A DNA stretch of 64,000 nt from Diplosphaera chodatii. Its lineage: Eukaryota; Chlorophyta; Trebouxiophyceae; Prasiolales; Stichococcaceae. The notes beneath the pieces are model-generated. The model made no database searches. It was not told the DNA's origin and was given only the letters and a program-made list of their open reading frames with translations. Shown one piece after another: positions 10,791 to 22,402 of this stretch (position 1 is its first letter; each line of letters starts with the position of its first letter). The position numbers were made by a program, and so were the translations under genes. The stretch is from assembly GCA_032358165.1 (NCBI GenBank), contig JAALGY010000041.1:2480001-2544000 (forward strand). The letters are read 5' to 3'.

Positions 10791-13700
10791 CTAGCTGCTT
10801 GCAAAAGCAAGCCGCACATGTTCATAGCCTGGGAACCCCTCCTTGTGCTTCTGAAAGAGGCGTGCGACCTCGCTGTAGTAGCTCTCGTGCAGGGCGTCCA
10901 CCGTGGTTTGCTGAACCTGCTCACCACAGCCAAACGACTCAGTATCGCAAGGTGCTGCGTTGCTCCTCCGCCAGCTGAGCTACTGGCATCTTTGGAGAAC
11001 GCTCAGCAATACGAGGTGGCAACAAGCGGATCCATGTGTGCAGGCGTGCACCTGCTGCCCGACCGTGTGCAGTGGTGGAGGCAATGGCTCGCCAATGACG
11101 AATTTCAGGCCGGTCTGGCGTGGCAGCGGCGACACCCCCCACCGGCCCACGACCAGGTATGGTATCTGGAAACACAGTGAGCTGTTGGGTGCTGCGAACT
11201 ACAGGACGCTGCTGTGTGCAGGTCCCTTGGTTTCGATCTCCGAGGCCACCACACATCGGAGTTGGCACTCACCGGGAAGCCCAACTTCTTGTAAGACCAG
11301 GCCTGCAGGCGTGGTGCATCAATGAAGTTGCGGAGGCAATCTATCTCGCCCAGCACGACGATAGGCACCAGCGCCGCCTGTTGCTCTATCGCTAGCCGCA
11401 CAAAGCCTGCAGCAGTTGGCGGTGCCCTGTTGTTAGTCATACCTCGCAATTGTGTCATGTAGCATTGCAACACCGGATAGGTCTCGTATGCTTGAAGGAG
11501 CAATCCAAACCTAGCCCTCAGAAGGCACCTACCTTTATGCCCAGTGTAGGCTACCCATTCTCTGCACTTGGCAGACGTGCGGTGCGTGTGCACCAGCTCT
11601 GCCTGGCCGCCTGGCACGAACAGCACCGAGCCGCGCTCCTGCAGCGCTGCCACGAACGTCTTCCTTGCGACCTGCAGCAGGCATTCAACGTCCAGCAGGG
11701 CGCCCCCATCAAAGGCCAATGCAGCGCACAGTGCAGCCCTGCAATGCTGTATGTGATCTGCAAGCCGGTGGGCGACAACATGCACACTGAACTTTCATGC
11801 ACAGTCGATCACAGCTGAGCACCTGGCGGAAGCCAGCCCAGGAGACCAGGTCGCGGATGACCGGCATGTGAAACACCACCGAGGCTGTGAGCTGGATCTG
11901 CACGGAGCGTGGACAACATGGTGTTGTACATATGTCCAAGCACCAGATGGGACATTCCCGAGCTGAGGTCAGTGCATAGTAAACTCACCGGGTCGATTCC
12001 CGGCAGAGCCAGCCTCCATGCTGGCATCAATGGCAGATATCCCACACCTACATGAAGAATGTTGGTGGTATGCTGCTGTCCAACGAATATGCATCCTGTT
12101 CTCCGAGAAGGACAAAGGAGGCACAGGCGAGCTTTGACTGCCAAGCTGAGCTGCATACCGATGGGGAACAGACCATGTGGCGTATAGCCAAACATGTATC
12201 TCTTGCTCGGATCAAAGTCGCTGTGACCATCTCTGACCAGCTCCACCCTGCCAAACCATGCTGCCAAGGCTTCGTCTATCGTAGCTGTAATCCAATCCCT
12301 GAAACCCTCCCATCGACGGCAGCCTGCATGCGACAGTCGGATTTTCATATGCATCAGTAAACCTATTGATGCACAAGCAGCTTGTAGGCAGGGTCACACA
12401 TGTTGCTGCAGACAAAGCTCCAGCATGACGGTACCAGTGTGCTCAGGCTTGTTGAATGTCGTTGCCCCATAATATGTTGCAAGCCCGCCAAGCCAGGCTG
12501 CAGTGACGAATGGCGCCGGCAGCAACATGTACGAGATGACAATTGCAGTTGTAAGAGCATGCACCTGCGATGATGCAGGTAGCAGTGAGCCTTTCCCGCT
12601 TTGCCGCAATGTATGCAACAGCGTACTGCTATTTAGTTTCTAGGTGCAAGATGTGCGACTATCGGTCGACACTGCTATGTTGTGGCATACTGACGTCAGC
12701 GCAACTCACCGGCATGTACAGCATCAAGATCGGCAGCCAGATGGTCGCCAGCGATGGCTCTGGGAAGCCTGCCAGCTGCTCGGCGCTGCTGGTCGAGCGC
12801 AGCATGGGCGACACAGCCTCCACCACCACATCCGCAATGGCACGCCCCCGGAATGTGAGGATGCTGACGCCCAGCAGCTGCAAGGTTGAATAGCAGTAGC
12901 TAACCATGTCTTGCGCGATCGTGCAACACATCATCAAGTGCAGCAGAGCGAGAGTTTCAGCGTGCACACGGTGCCCATACCAGTTGTGCCAGCAGCATGA
13001 CAGCCGAGGTCGCCACCAGCCAGTGCCAGATGGCATGGGCCACTCCCAGTGCAATCTACAAGAGAGGCAGCGCACACTTCCTCCAAGGACGACCATGTGT
13101 ACACTCATGATACTCTTATGCAACACTTGCTGAGACTCATCACCGCTCTGTTGCAGTGCTTGCTGACATGCACTGCTGATTGCGTCTGGCGGGTCGAACA
13201 CGTGCCTGGCGACCAATCCACAGCATGCTCGCCAGGCTCGCGGCAGTCAAGCCCCAGCCCGCCGCTTGCGTGGCGACAAATGCGGTCCCACCTTTGAAAG
13301 GCTGCCAGAACTGCCATCCGACCGACGCCTGCATTTGAGGTGGTGCCTAAACTCGCAACCACCAACAAGTGCGCTGCCTTCGGCAACTGGAGGACCCAAC
13401 TGCCCGCAGCACCAACATGGGGCACGCTGGCTCACCTTGTGCCGCAGTGGCCCCGCTAAGCCGTGCGTGGTGCTGGCCCCAATCAAGAGACACAAAGCTG
13501 CCAAGATGTAGTATGTCATTCTGCAGCGCAGAGATGCACACGCTCATCAACGAAAACACACGGTGACGCATTGGCAGAGATGACAGGCAACGCAGCGTGC
13601 ACATGCTACCCACTTGGAGTGCACATTGGAGAGATATGGTATGAGGTACAGCAGCGCCCCTCCCATGACCTGCACAACAGTGGTCAACTCTTTGCTTAGT

Positions 13701-14846
13701 GCTGGGGAGATAGCCTGAGCAATGCAGCAATGCCACCCATGCATGCCACGCACCGCCCAGAGCACTCCCATGGCTGTCACCAGGCCACTGGCCACCTCTT
13801 TCCGTGGCAGCTGCACAGACGACACATGGCAGCATTGTGACCTGCGTTGCTTCAACATTAAATGGATGAGTTGGGCAGCAGCTGCACACACAAGGCAGGG
13901 CCAACGCTCAAGCGCGCACCAGTGCCAGGTTCCAGCGTGGCACTGCCAGCTGTCCCGTCTGCGAGTCACGCCCATGCGCACGATCGCCTTCCTCAGGATC
14001 AAAGATGAGGAGGCCCTGCAGCTGCTGTCACTCGCTCAGACACTGTTCGAGACTCTGACTTGCAGATGCTGCTAATCAGCCTGTCTATCATGCAGAAGCA
14101 TGCGCGTCACATGGCCCTTGTCCGTGCCTTGATCATGAAGAGCTCAGCGAACACAGCGCCCACGGCCGCTGCCCCCAGCAGCGCTTCGACATGACTGTCA
14201 GGTATCAAGCGAGCGCTCAGCAGCACTGGCGCAGCAATCAGCAGGCTCAGGCCCCACACCACCTGCAGCATATATAGGCAATCGTCATATCCATGCCATG
14301 CGTGACAGCATACAAGCATGGTGCCTAGTGATAAACCTGCAAGCTCAGTCAGCATGCCATCAGTCCACCAGTGCGAAGCGTACCCAGGCAAGTGTGTGGA
14401 AGATCGCATGCAGGCGGCCCCCGACAAAGGGATATAGCAGCAGATGCACAGCGCGCGCAGCGACTGCACGCGGCGCATGTGCCACCAGGCCTGCGCTGTG
14501 CGTCAGCGGCACAGCTGCACAGGCAGTCCATCCCAGAGCATCAGTGCACCGTGGGTCAGCGCGCGATGATCCCATCTGACGAGCTGTTTGAGGTCTGCAA
14601 GTGGTTGAATATCAAGCCACCCTCGATAGTGATGCTCACCTGTCGCGAATAGGTACAGTGCCGCTCTTGTGTAGGGCGCAAGGTCCCACTGCTGTCCCTG
14701 TGACGATGATGCCACTGTATGGGCACAGCGTTGAGCGGCAACGTTGTGCAGCAGATTTGCATGCAGATAACATGGGTCGTGTCAACAGCAACCAGCACCT
14801 GCCCGGTGTTCAGGCTGCCCGAAATCATGGATGTCATGTCCTGCAT
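10791..14846 (-). CDS. DGAT2-type acyltransferase with an apparent N-terminal multi-membrane-span module
   Basis: The 3' half is clearly of the diacylglycerol acyltransferase 2 family, ER enzymes that esterify an acyl-CoA onto diacylglycerol or a related alcohol. Visible blocks in order are FDPSKRYMFGYTPHGLFPIG (about 12,150-12,210), SVVFHMPVIRDLVSWAGFRQ (about 11,835-11,895), QERGSVLFVPGGQAELVHTH (about 11,590-11,650), FVRLAIEQQAALVPIVVLGE (about 11,345-11,405), IPYLVVGRWGVSPLPRQTGL (about 11,105-11,165) and the tail FQKHKEGFPGYEHVRLAFAS, stop 10,791-10,793. The usual HPHG motif reads TPHG. The exon with the family's leading hydrophobic segment (VHALTTAIVISYML, from about 12,567) has no ATG at its start. 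It joins in phase 0 to upstream exons (12,710-14,600) encoding at least six hydrophobic segments, such as GLSLLIAAPVLL, GGALLYLIPYL, YYILAALCLLIGAS and WLVATSAVMLLAQL. Start 14846 (MQDMTSMISGSLNTGQ) is tentative. Alternative: two genes with an unseen DGAT2 start. Confidence 0.75.
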
Positions 14847-15897
14847 TCTGCTGTGTATTGCCACTCAGGCCATCGGCCTACAGCGGCGTTGAAGCTGGTT
14901 GGTGCATAGGCCACACAACCTGCCGGTTGCTGTTCAGCGCGATGCAGAGAAAGACACGCGGGCGGGAACGTCAGTCGGTCTCAGAGCTCCCAGGGGCTCT
15001 GAACTAGCTGGGTGAAGCTGGGAAGGTTAGGCACGTCAGCACCGCAGGCGTTCTAGGCCTACAACATGCAAGCATGTTCTGCAATGATCAATTGTCACGA
15101 TCGACACTAGCTCCTGGCTGTGGTAGCCTGTCAGCCTTCGACCGCATGAACTCGCACTGGCCTAGCAACTTGCAAACGGCAAAGCGGACAAGAACGCTGC
15201 AATGCGAATGCGAAATCCTTCAAATCAGGGTCGTCAACCAAAGGACACGTGTTACGCCCTTCGCACGTAAGCCACTAGAGTTTGCGGTTACGGTCCCGAC
15301 ACTCATATGTGGGGTGGCAAGTAAGGTGCAGCAGATCAAAATGATCGCGTTAACAGCCAGCGGTGCGCACAACAGTGTATCGTGGCGTCAAACGAGGTTC
15401 AAACGCTGCAGCCTTGCTCTGCGTCGTTATGTGCGCCGTTGGGCGCCTCACTACGAGCTCTCTTGCTAATAGCATTAGCTAGTTGGGCTTCTGCAACTAG
15501 GTGCATGTCGAAATCGGGAACTCAGGAGCTTGCAATGTGCGCAACTGCGCATGCACTGGCTGATACACGCATTCTGAAAGGCCTGCGATCCACAATCACT
15601 ATCGATTTGGACCGAGACACACACCATTGGCAAGCTCGCATCGTGTCAGCTCCACCATCGCCACTTCACCTGGCCTTCAAAGTCATGAACAGCAGCAGCA
15701 AACGGTGTGAGGCTCAGTGGATACAGAGTGCTCGTGTAGGCTTGGTTGACCATCAAAGTACCATTAGGTTCTGTCTGATCAGTCCATGGCGGCGCATGCC
15801 ATGAGACTTGCGCAGCGCATCCACAGACCTCTGATACATCAGCCGCTGCACCCCTGGGAGGAGCACCATTGAATCTTCTGATCCATCCGCTCTTGTG
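14847..15897. promoter_or_regulatory. 1.05-kb divergent spacer between DGAT2-type gene and SWI3D-like gene
   Basis: Open frames of 131 and 140 codons exist on the + strand (15,074-15,804) but overlap each other, lack recognisable domains and have unbiased composition. I regard the stretch as promoter and 5' UTR for both flanking genes and see no repeat or RNA gene in it. Confidence 0.4.
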
Positions 15898-18800
15898 ATG
15901 GAGGCTCCCACAAAGCTGGGGAACGTGAGGCAATCCGAATTTGAGGTGCGGGCAACCCTGTTGCGGCCGATAGATGCCCCACTATACCACACGACACAGA
16001 CAGCAGAAGCCATACCATCGTGCAAAGTTTGCTTGCGATGTGGCGACCGCGAGGCTGCGAGTGGGCTTGCACACAAGTCAGATGCGGGCATGCCAGCAAG
16101 CGCATGTCTGATGCGTGCTTGGCGTGCGTGTCCTTGCCAGGGCGTGGAGTTCCTGAGCTCACTGGAGCCGGTAGTGCGAGCTCTCGAGGCGGTTGCTCCC
16201 GCAGCGCGGCTCGACTGCAAAGGCCTCGCGGCGCTCTCTGCGCAGCTGCAGCAGTTTCAGGAGGATGCACTGGGCGTCAAGGTCAGTACACAGTCTACTG
16301 AACAAGCATCTGGCACTGCACAGGCTGCTGTGCCCGGTCCTGGAGGCTGCTGCTGGGGTCCATGCAGGGCAAGCACATACATCGTTGCACATGAACGTGC
16401 ATACAATGGCTGCTACTCATGGAGCATATGCGATGGGCAGGCATTCCCGCCCAAGCCCTTCCCCAAGCTGCCAGCAGCGCTGTTCCGAGACCTGCGCCCA
16501 CGCGGCGGGCTGTTCCACATTGCGGCGGCCTGCTTGCGGCAGCAGGAGCTGCACCGCCTCAAGAAGCTGGACTTTGCATCTCCTGCAAACCGCAAGCTGG
16601 TGAGCACCTGCACAAGTGAGTCGCCGTCATGTGCTGGATGGTCAGACAGAGTGCCTTGGTGCTGCAGCTGTGCAAGCTCAGCATACATGAGGCTATCCGA
16701 TGTGATTCAAGGCTGGCCAACTGGGACCTGCAGAACCTGGAGATCCTGGCGATCACACGGCGCGAGCTGCAGGCTGCAAAGCTGCTGCCGACCTTCCGTA
16801 TCGCATTGGATCCTGCGCTCATCGGCAGCCCGGCTGAGCAGCCCGCCAGGGCTGCAATCAAGGCGCTGTCGGCTGAGCTGGCCCAGACCCCAGGTGTGTC
16901 AACCTGTTTCGCTACAAGTTAATGGCCTGCATCATGCACCCAGCTTGGGGTTGCAAGCCTGCGTGCCTGGCGATCTAAAGTGCCTACTCCTGAGCGCATG
17001 CCAGCATCTGCTCTGTCGTGTGCAGATGCGGAGGGCGTGACACATGTGGTCCACCCCTTCCCCCCCAGCGGCGATCCTGATGATGGCAAGCAGTACATGC
17101 GGTCACAGGAAGCCAGGTGCTGTTCCAAGGGCTGAATGCCTTTCGCCTGGATGCCCTGCGCCTGAACACTATCCACCTCACAACAGCACCAAGGCAGAGT
17201 TTTACTGTGGTGCCACTGATGCAGGGGGACGACCACGCGCGTGCATTGGTGGTACCACCCAGATTCCTATGATGAGTTCATCCCGGCAGCCACCGCGCCA
17301 GCAGACATCGAGCTGGACCCGCCAAATGCAGGTGCAGTTGCTATACCCAGTGGCGACATTCATTGCAACACAACGAGACAGCCAGCATGGTTACAGGGGC
17401 AGATGCGGGCACTGCCGAGGGAGAGCCTCTGAAAACTGTGCTTACAGGCATCTGGCATGTGTACTCCCGGTGGTTGACAGACAGCGAGAAGTACAACGAG
17501 TGGATGAACCCTGTCGACTACGAGACGGAGGCAGGACTGGCAGCTCGGGAGTCCCTTGCAACAGGTCGGTTTCGGCGTGAGTCTGTGCATGTGATCCAGA
17601 GGACTGTCGTGATACCATAGGCATAGGCTGTCAATGCGCAACATTCGTCCGTCTTGGCAGCAGGCAAGCGGAAGGCGCCAGACGGCAGCACAGCAGATGA
17701 TGGATCGGTCAAGCGGGTCAGGATGGGCAGCGGCGACGCTGCTCCCAAGCCCAAGAAAGGTGCGGCCTGCGAGTTGCTGCTTGTACACGCAGGACTGCAG
17801 AGCCTAGCAGGGTGGCCAGCCACCTGTTTCAGCTGCTGAGTGGCCGAGCGATGCAGTGTGGGTATGCACATGCCAAGGGGATGCAGTTGTTGCCATTGAC
17901 GCCCCTGACTTCGTTTCCCGCCGCTGCAGCGCCGGAGGTCAGCGCCTGGAGCGAGGACCTGGGCGGCGGGGTGGTGCGGCAGACGGTGGTCACCCCGCAC
18001 GCCCGCGCCATGGACGGCTCCGCCCCCGCCATCGACCTGTCGCATGGCCAGCGCCCTGCGGTGCGCCCGCAACTGCCCAGACATCGCTTGCCCGGATGTG
18101 CCATGAGGGCTGGAGTGCGGCAAACCCCATGGCGACTGTGTTTTGTGACGACCTCGCCTAACGACAAGCACGGGCTGCATACAGGAGACTGGCGGTTTAC
18201 CTGTCCAGCCACGGCGCACCACAGCGCCCATAAGCGACAGTGCTGGCCCAAAGCAGGTGGTTCTCACTGCACCAGCTGGACCCAACGCCTCTTATAGAGC
18301 TGCTGGTCGACAGAAGCGGTTGGTGCCAAGCTGCTGAAGCGGACGTCCTGTTGGCTGTAGGTGGCACTGCACAGGGTGCCGGGCCATGCGGCATGGTTCC
18401 GCCATGACGCCGTATATGACGTCGAGAAGCAGCAGCTGCCTGAGTTCTTTGATGGCCGCGCGCCCTCGAAGACGCCGGAGGTGGCTGCCCGCTGACCTGA
18501 CACATTTCTGCGCATGGCATGCTGCTGATGTAAATGACTGCTCGGTCCACACAAGCCACAGGCTGTCATCTCTTGCAGGTGTACAAGCAGTATCGCAACG
18601 CTCTTATCGCCAAGTACCGGCAGGACGTCAAGTGTCGCCTGTCATATGCCGATGCAAGAGCCGCAGTGGAGGTATGGGTCCGCTACCGCGCTACCACTGC
18701 TGGTGCAGAGCTATCAAGTGTACCCTCACACCAGTGCACGACCCACTCTGCAGCTTGTATGGTAAACCATAGGGTGACTGTTGGTGCTGCAACTTGTGCA

Positions 18801-21800
18801 GGGCGACGCAAATGCAGTGCAGCGCGTGTGGACGTTTCTGGACGCCTGGGGCCTCATCAACCATCAGGCGCCGCCAGCACCCGAGCAGCCGGCAGCACAG
18901 CCACCCTTCGAGGTTGTCAGTACAGGTGCGCCCCTGCAACCCTCTGCCAGCGTCCAGCATGGCGCTCAGTTCAGGGGAAGCAGGTGCCGTGAGGCGTGTC
19001 GAAGCCATCAACCTCTTGTGCACCTGTCATCCCTGAAGTCCCGATGAATCTGCTGGTACACATGCACTGGCTTGTTTGCCCGCTGTCCGCCAGCCGTCTG
19101 GGCTTGCACCGCTCAGACACACAACATGCAGGGCCGCCGGAGAGCGTACGGGTCGTCACGGCGCTGCCAGCGTCAGCTGCGGGGGGTGCCGCCTCGCTGT
19201 ATGCATTCCCTCGGGTCGAGGGCAGCGCGGCCCTGGCGGCGGCGGCGCGGTCGCAGCACACCAGCCTGCTCACCCGCCGCGACGTGTTGGGCGGCGTCAG
19301 CGTCGCGCCACTGACGTCGGCCGCCAAGCAGGTGCTGCTTTGCAGTGTCCGGTGCGCAGCTGCTTGAGACACAGCCTGCAGAGCATGCGCCCAGCGAGAC
19401 TTGCAATGGGCACATGCTGCTGGCAACCTGGCCGAATTCCGCATAGTCGCCACGTGTCACAGTCATCATCTTCTGCACTGCACCTCTGCACACTGGGTCG
19501 TGCTGTAACTTGACTGATGCTCAGCATGAGATTGCTTCTGAGTCACCCAGTACATGCAGCCAGAACTCCATAGCATGTCGGGTTGCCTTGTCTTGCTGCA
19601 GCGGCGGTTCGCCTGCGCGGCGACGGGTGCAGACTGCACAGCGGTGCGGTACCACTGCAGCAAGCGGGCGGACGTCGACCTGTGCCCGGCCGCCTTTGCG
19701 GAGGGCCGCTTCCCAGCCGGCACCTGCGCGCGGGACTTTGTGCGGGTGGACGCCGCGGACCCGCCCCAGGTACTGTCGCATGGGAGGCAGGACGCTGCCT
19801 GACTGCTGCATGCTTGTTCCCCTATGGGAGGTGACGCTCCTGTTGTGGCTGCCTTGACGCTTAGACAGACAGGCTTGTAAGCTGCTGGTAAGCGCCCCAA
19901 AGGTGTCAACGAAAACATGACAGTGCTGAGTCGAGCAGTTGAGGACCGAAACGACGAAGAACATACGACATAGGTCCAGTGTAGGGTCTGCTGCGGCCAC
20001 TATATTTATAAAGCAGCACAGGCATCCCACCTGCAGAAACGTGCAACAGAGTCCAAGCAGCTGGATGTGCGTGCGTGCACACAGGCGGGGAGCCGGGAGG
20101 CGTGGAGCGACCAGGAGACGCTGCTGCTGCTGGAGGGGGTGGAGGCGTTTGGGGAGGCGTGGCCCTCCGTCGCAGCGCACGTGGGCTCCAAGTCCCAGCT
20201 GCAGTGCGCCCTGCGCTTCCTGCAGGTGACCCGCCCGAGCACCCTGCTGACTGCTGGGTTGCAAGCTGAGAGTGGCAGGCGACCATATATGCACATGGTG
20301 TGTCCACATGGTCATGCGCACCACCAGGCAGTGTTTCAGGGGGCAGCTGATGGTGATGCTGTGCGGCTTGCAGCTGCCGTTGGAGGACCCGTTCATTGAG
20401 GCAGTGGCGCAGCCCGCTACACAGCTGAATGGCACCAGGGTCGCCGCGATAGACTCCCACCGTGGTGTGTTGACGTGCCTGCAATGCCATCAGCTGTGCA
20501 GACATTCTGGGGAGTGGGCACAAGATGATGCACACATGCCCGCCCCACTGCGCAGTTTCACTCCGTAGTAATGACTGTCAAATTGAGTGACGCGACATTG
20601 ACTGACACTGGGCGTGCTGCACACCAGGCACGGCAGCTGCGGCAGCGGCGGAGGGGCCACTGCCCTTCACCGACGCAGGCAACCCCGTCATGGCGCAGGT
20701 CGCATTCCTGACTGCGATGGTGTCACCCAAAATCGCGGCAGCAGCGGCCCAACGGGCGCTCGAGGTCAGCGTGCTCCGTCTGTGGTGGACCTGCCCTGAC
20801 AGCACCATTATGCAGCACCAGCAGTGTCGGCATGCAGAGCGGCAGGACTTTGAGCCTGCATCGGCTGCGATGTGCAGACGGGGCAAAAAGCCGGGCAAAT
20901 GTGATTGCTTCATACTCAGACAAAACGGTTGCCATCGCAGGTGCTTGCCGAAGAGGACCCAGCACTTGCGGAGGAGGCGCAGCGGGACGGCGCCGTGCAG
21001 CACGCAGCTGCGGCGGCTGCCAATGGGGCTGCGGCTGCGAACGGCGGCCCTGCCGTGCATCCGGCGGCGAATGGCGCCATCGGCGCCGGGCGGATGCGGG
21101 TGGCCGCCGCGGCCGCGTTGGTGGGACCTGTGTGGCAGTCCCACAGCACGTCCCCATCCAGCATGCTCTGGCCACAGCAGCGTGTGACTTGACCAGCACA
21201 GCGACAGACGATGACCATTGGTCAGCGCATCGCAGGGGGCAGCTGCGGTGCGGGCCAAGCTCATGGCGGACGAGGAGGAGCGGGAGGTGCAGCACCTCCT
21301 GAAGCAGGTGGGGGCGCCCTCCCGCCGGTGTCACGGATGCCTCTGGCACATGACATGCGGTCTTGGTCCCCATCCTGCCGAAGCTCACCATCAGGGACCA
21401 CCTCGCATGCTCGGCAGGTCGTGGAGACGCAGATGCAGAAGATCGAAGCCAAGCTGCGCACCGTGGGCGAGCTGGAAAAGGTGCACAGAACTGCAGACGA
21501 CTGTCAATGCTCCCGTCCCTGACCAAACTGCATGTCGAGGTCGTGCAGACATTGGCAGCACATGTCCCCCCTCATAGTAAGCGATCTGGATGCTCGCTGC
21601 TGCACCAGGCGCTGGAGAGCGAGCGTGCGGCCATGGAGGCGGCTCGGGCGGCGCTGGACAAGGAGCGGCAGACGCTGGCCGCCGCGCCGCTGCCCATTGT
21701 GCAGGCGACGCCGCCGCCACCGCAGCCACAGCAGTCGGCAGTTTCAGCTACTGTGCAGGGCTCCGTCGCTCAGAGCAGCACGGCGGCTGGATCTGGGCAG

Positions 21801-21908
21801 CCGCTGCTCCAGCAGATGGGATCTGTAGGTGCCACACCAGTCGCGACTGCTGCTGCCGGCAATGTGCCAGTGGCTCTGCCACCCGCTGTTCAACCTGGTC
21901 AAACTTGA
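15898..21908 (+). CDS. SWI3D: SWI3D-like SWI/SNF (SMARCC) chromatin-remodelling subunit
   Basis: Scaffold subunit of the nuclear SWI/SNF complex. ATG 15898 opens a 27-base exon that splices to 16,141 (GVEFLSSLEPVVRALEAVA...LQQFQEDALG), then AFPPKPFPKLPAALFRDLRP (16,441-16,599), WDLQNLEILAITRREL, GVTHVVHPFPPSGDPDDGKQ (about 17,026), HWWYHPDSYDEFIP (about 17,243) and WLTDSEKYNEWMNPVDYE (about 17,470); this is the SMARCC N-terminal module. A basic linker precedes the SWIRM domain HAAWFRHDAVYDVEKQQLPE with DGRAPSKTPE (about 18,385-18,480) and RVWTFLDAWGLINHQ. A ZZ-like finger follows at 19,606-19,770, then a SANT domain (REAWSDQETLLLLEGVEAFG...WPSVAAHVGSK, about 20,095-20,220), an Ala-rich stretch, and a C-terminal coiled coil (ALESERAAMEAARAALDKER) with a Pro/Gln/Ala tail to stop 21,908. 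Presence of the ZZ-like finger points to the plant SWI3D subtype. The finger lacks two expected cysteines. Confidence 0.92.
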
Positions 21909-22402
21909 TTGGGAGTTTTGATAGGTTGATCAGCACGAACAGCGAGGTAGCCCCATAGATGTGACGACATGGATGGTCAGCGGGACTGTGGCGCAAAGCA
22001 AGCGTTGTCATGGTGTGACTTGGTAAGGACTGTCTGACCAATTTCGCCATGCGTTGAAAAGGACAAGTTCCTGTTGCCCAGAGTTCGGGGCGGTTCCCTT
22101 GATGAACAATGCATCTGATGTATGCTACACGGTTGGGCCACGCACTGCATGTGGCAGCCCTACTGATACTGGCACGTGAGCAGACAACACTACTGTACAC
22201 TGGACATGCCTACGCGCATGTTGCATTGCTATACACAGTGGTTCAGCTCACGCCGGAGGCTCACGTGCCTTGGGGTGCGCAAGTTTTGCCCAGCAATACA
22301 TCTCGCCGCCTCTGGCAGGCAGGTGTCGCACTACTGCAGTATTGCTCCCGCCCCTAGCTGCTACAAGTGGAACCTGGTGGTACACAGCAGCAGGACAGCA
22401 CG
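21909..22402. other. Convergent 3' spacer (SWI3D-like / ATG14)
   Basis: 494 bases between converging stops. No coding signal or repeat recognised; presumably two 3' UTRs. Confidence 0.4.

Noticed and set aside
11988..12003. tRNA T-arm-like string (ccgggtcgattcccgg)
   Set aside because: Loop is one base short, no D-arm, anticodon arm or acceptor stem pairs with it, and it falls at a splice junction of the DGAT2-type gene.
15074..15804. Two overlapping + strand open frames of 131 and 140 codons
   Set aside because: No recognisable domain or splice-linked partner, frames overlap, composition looks non-coding.
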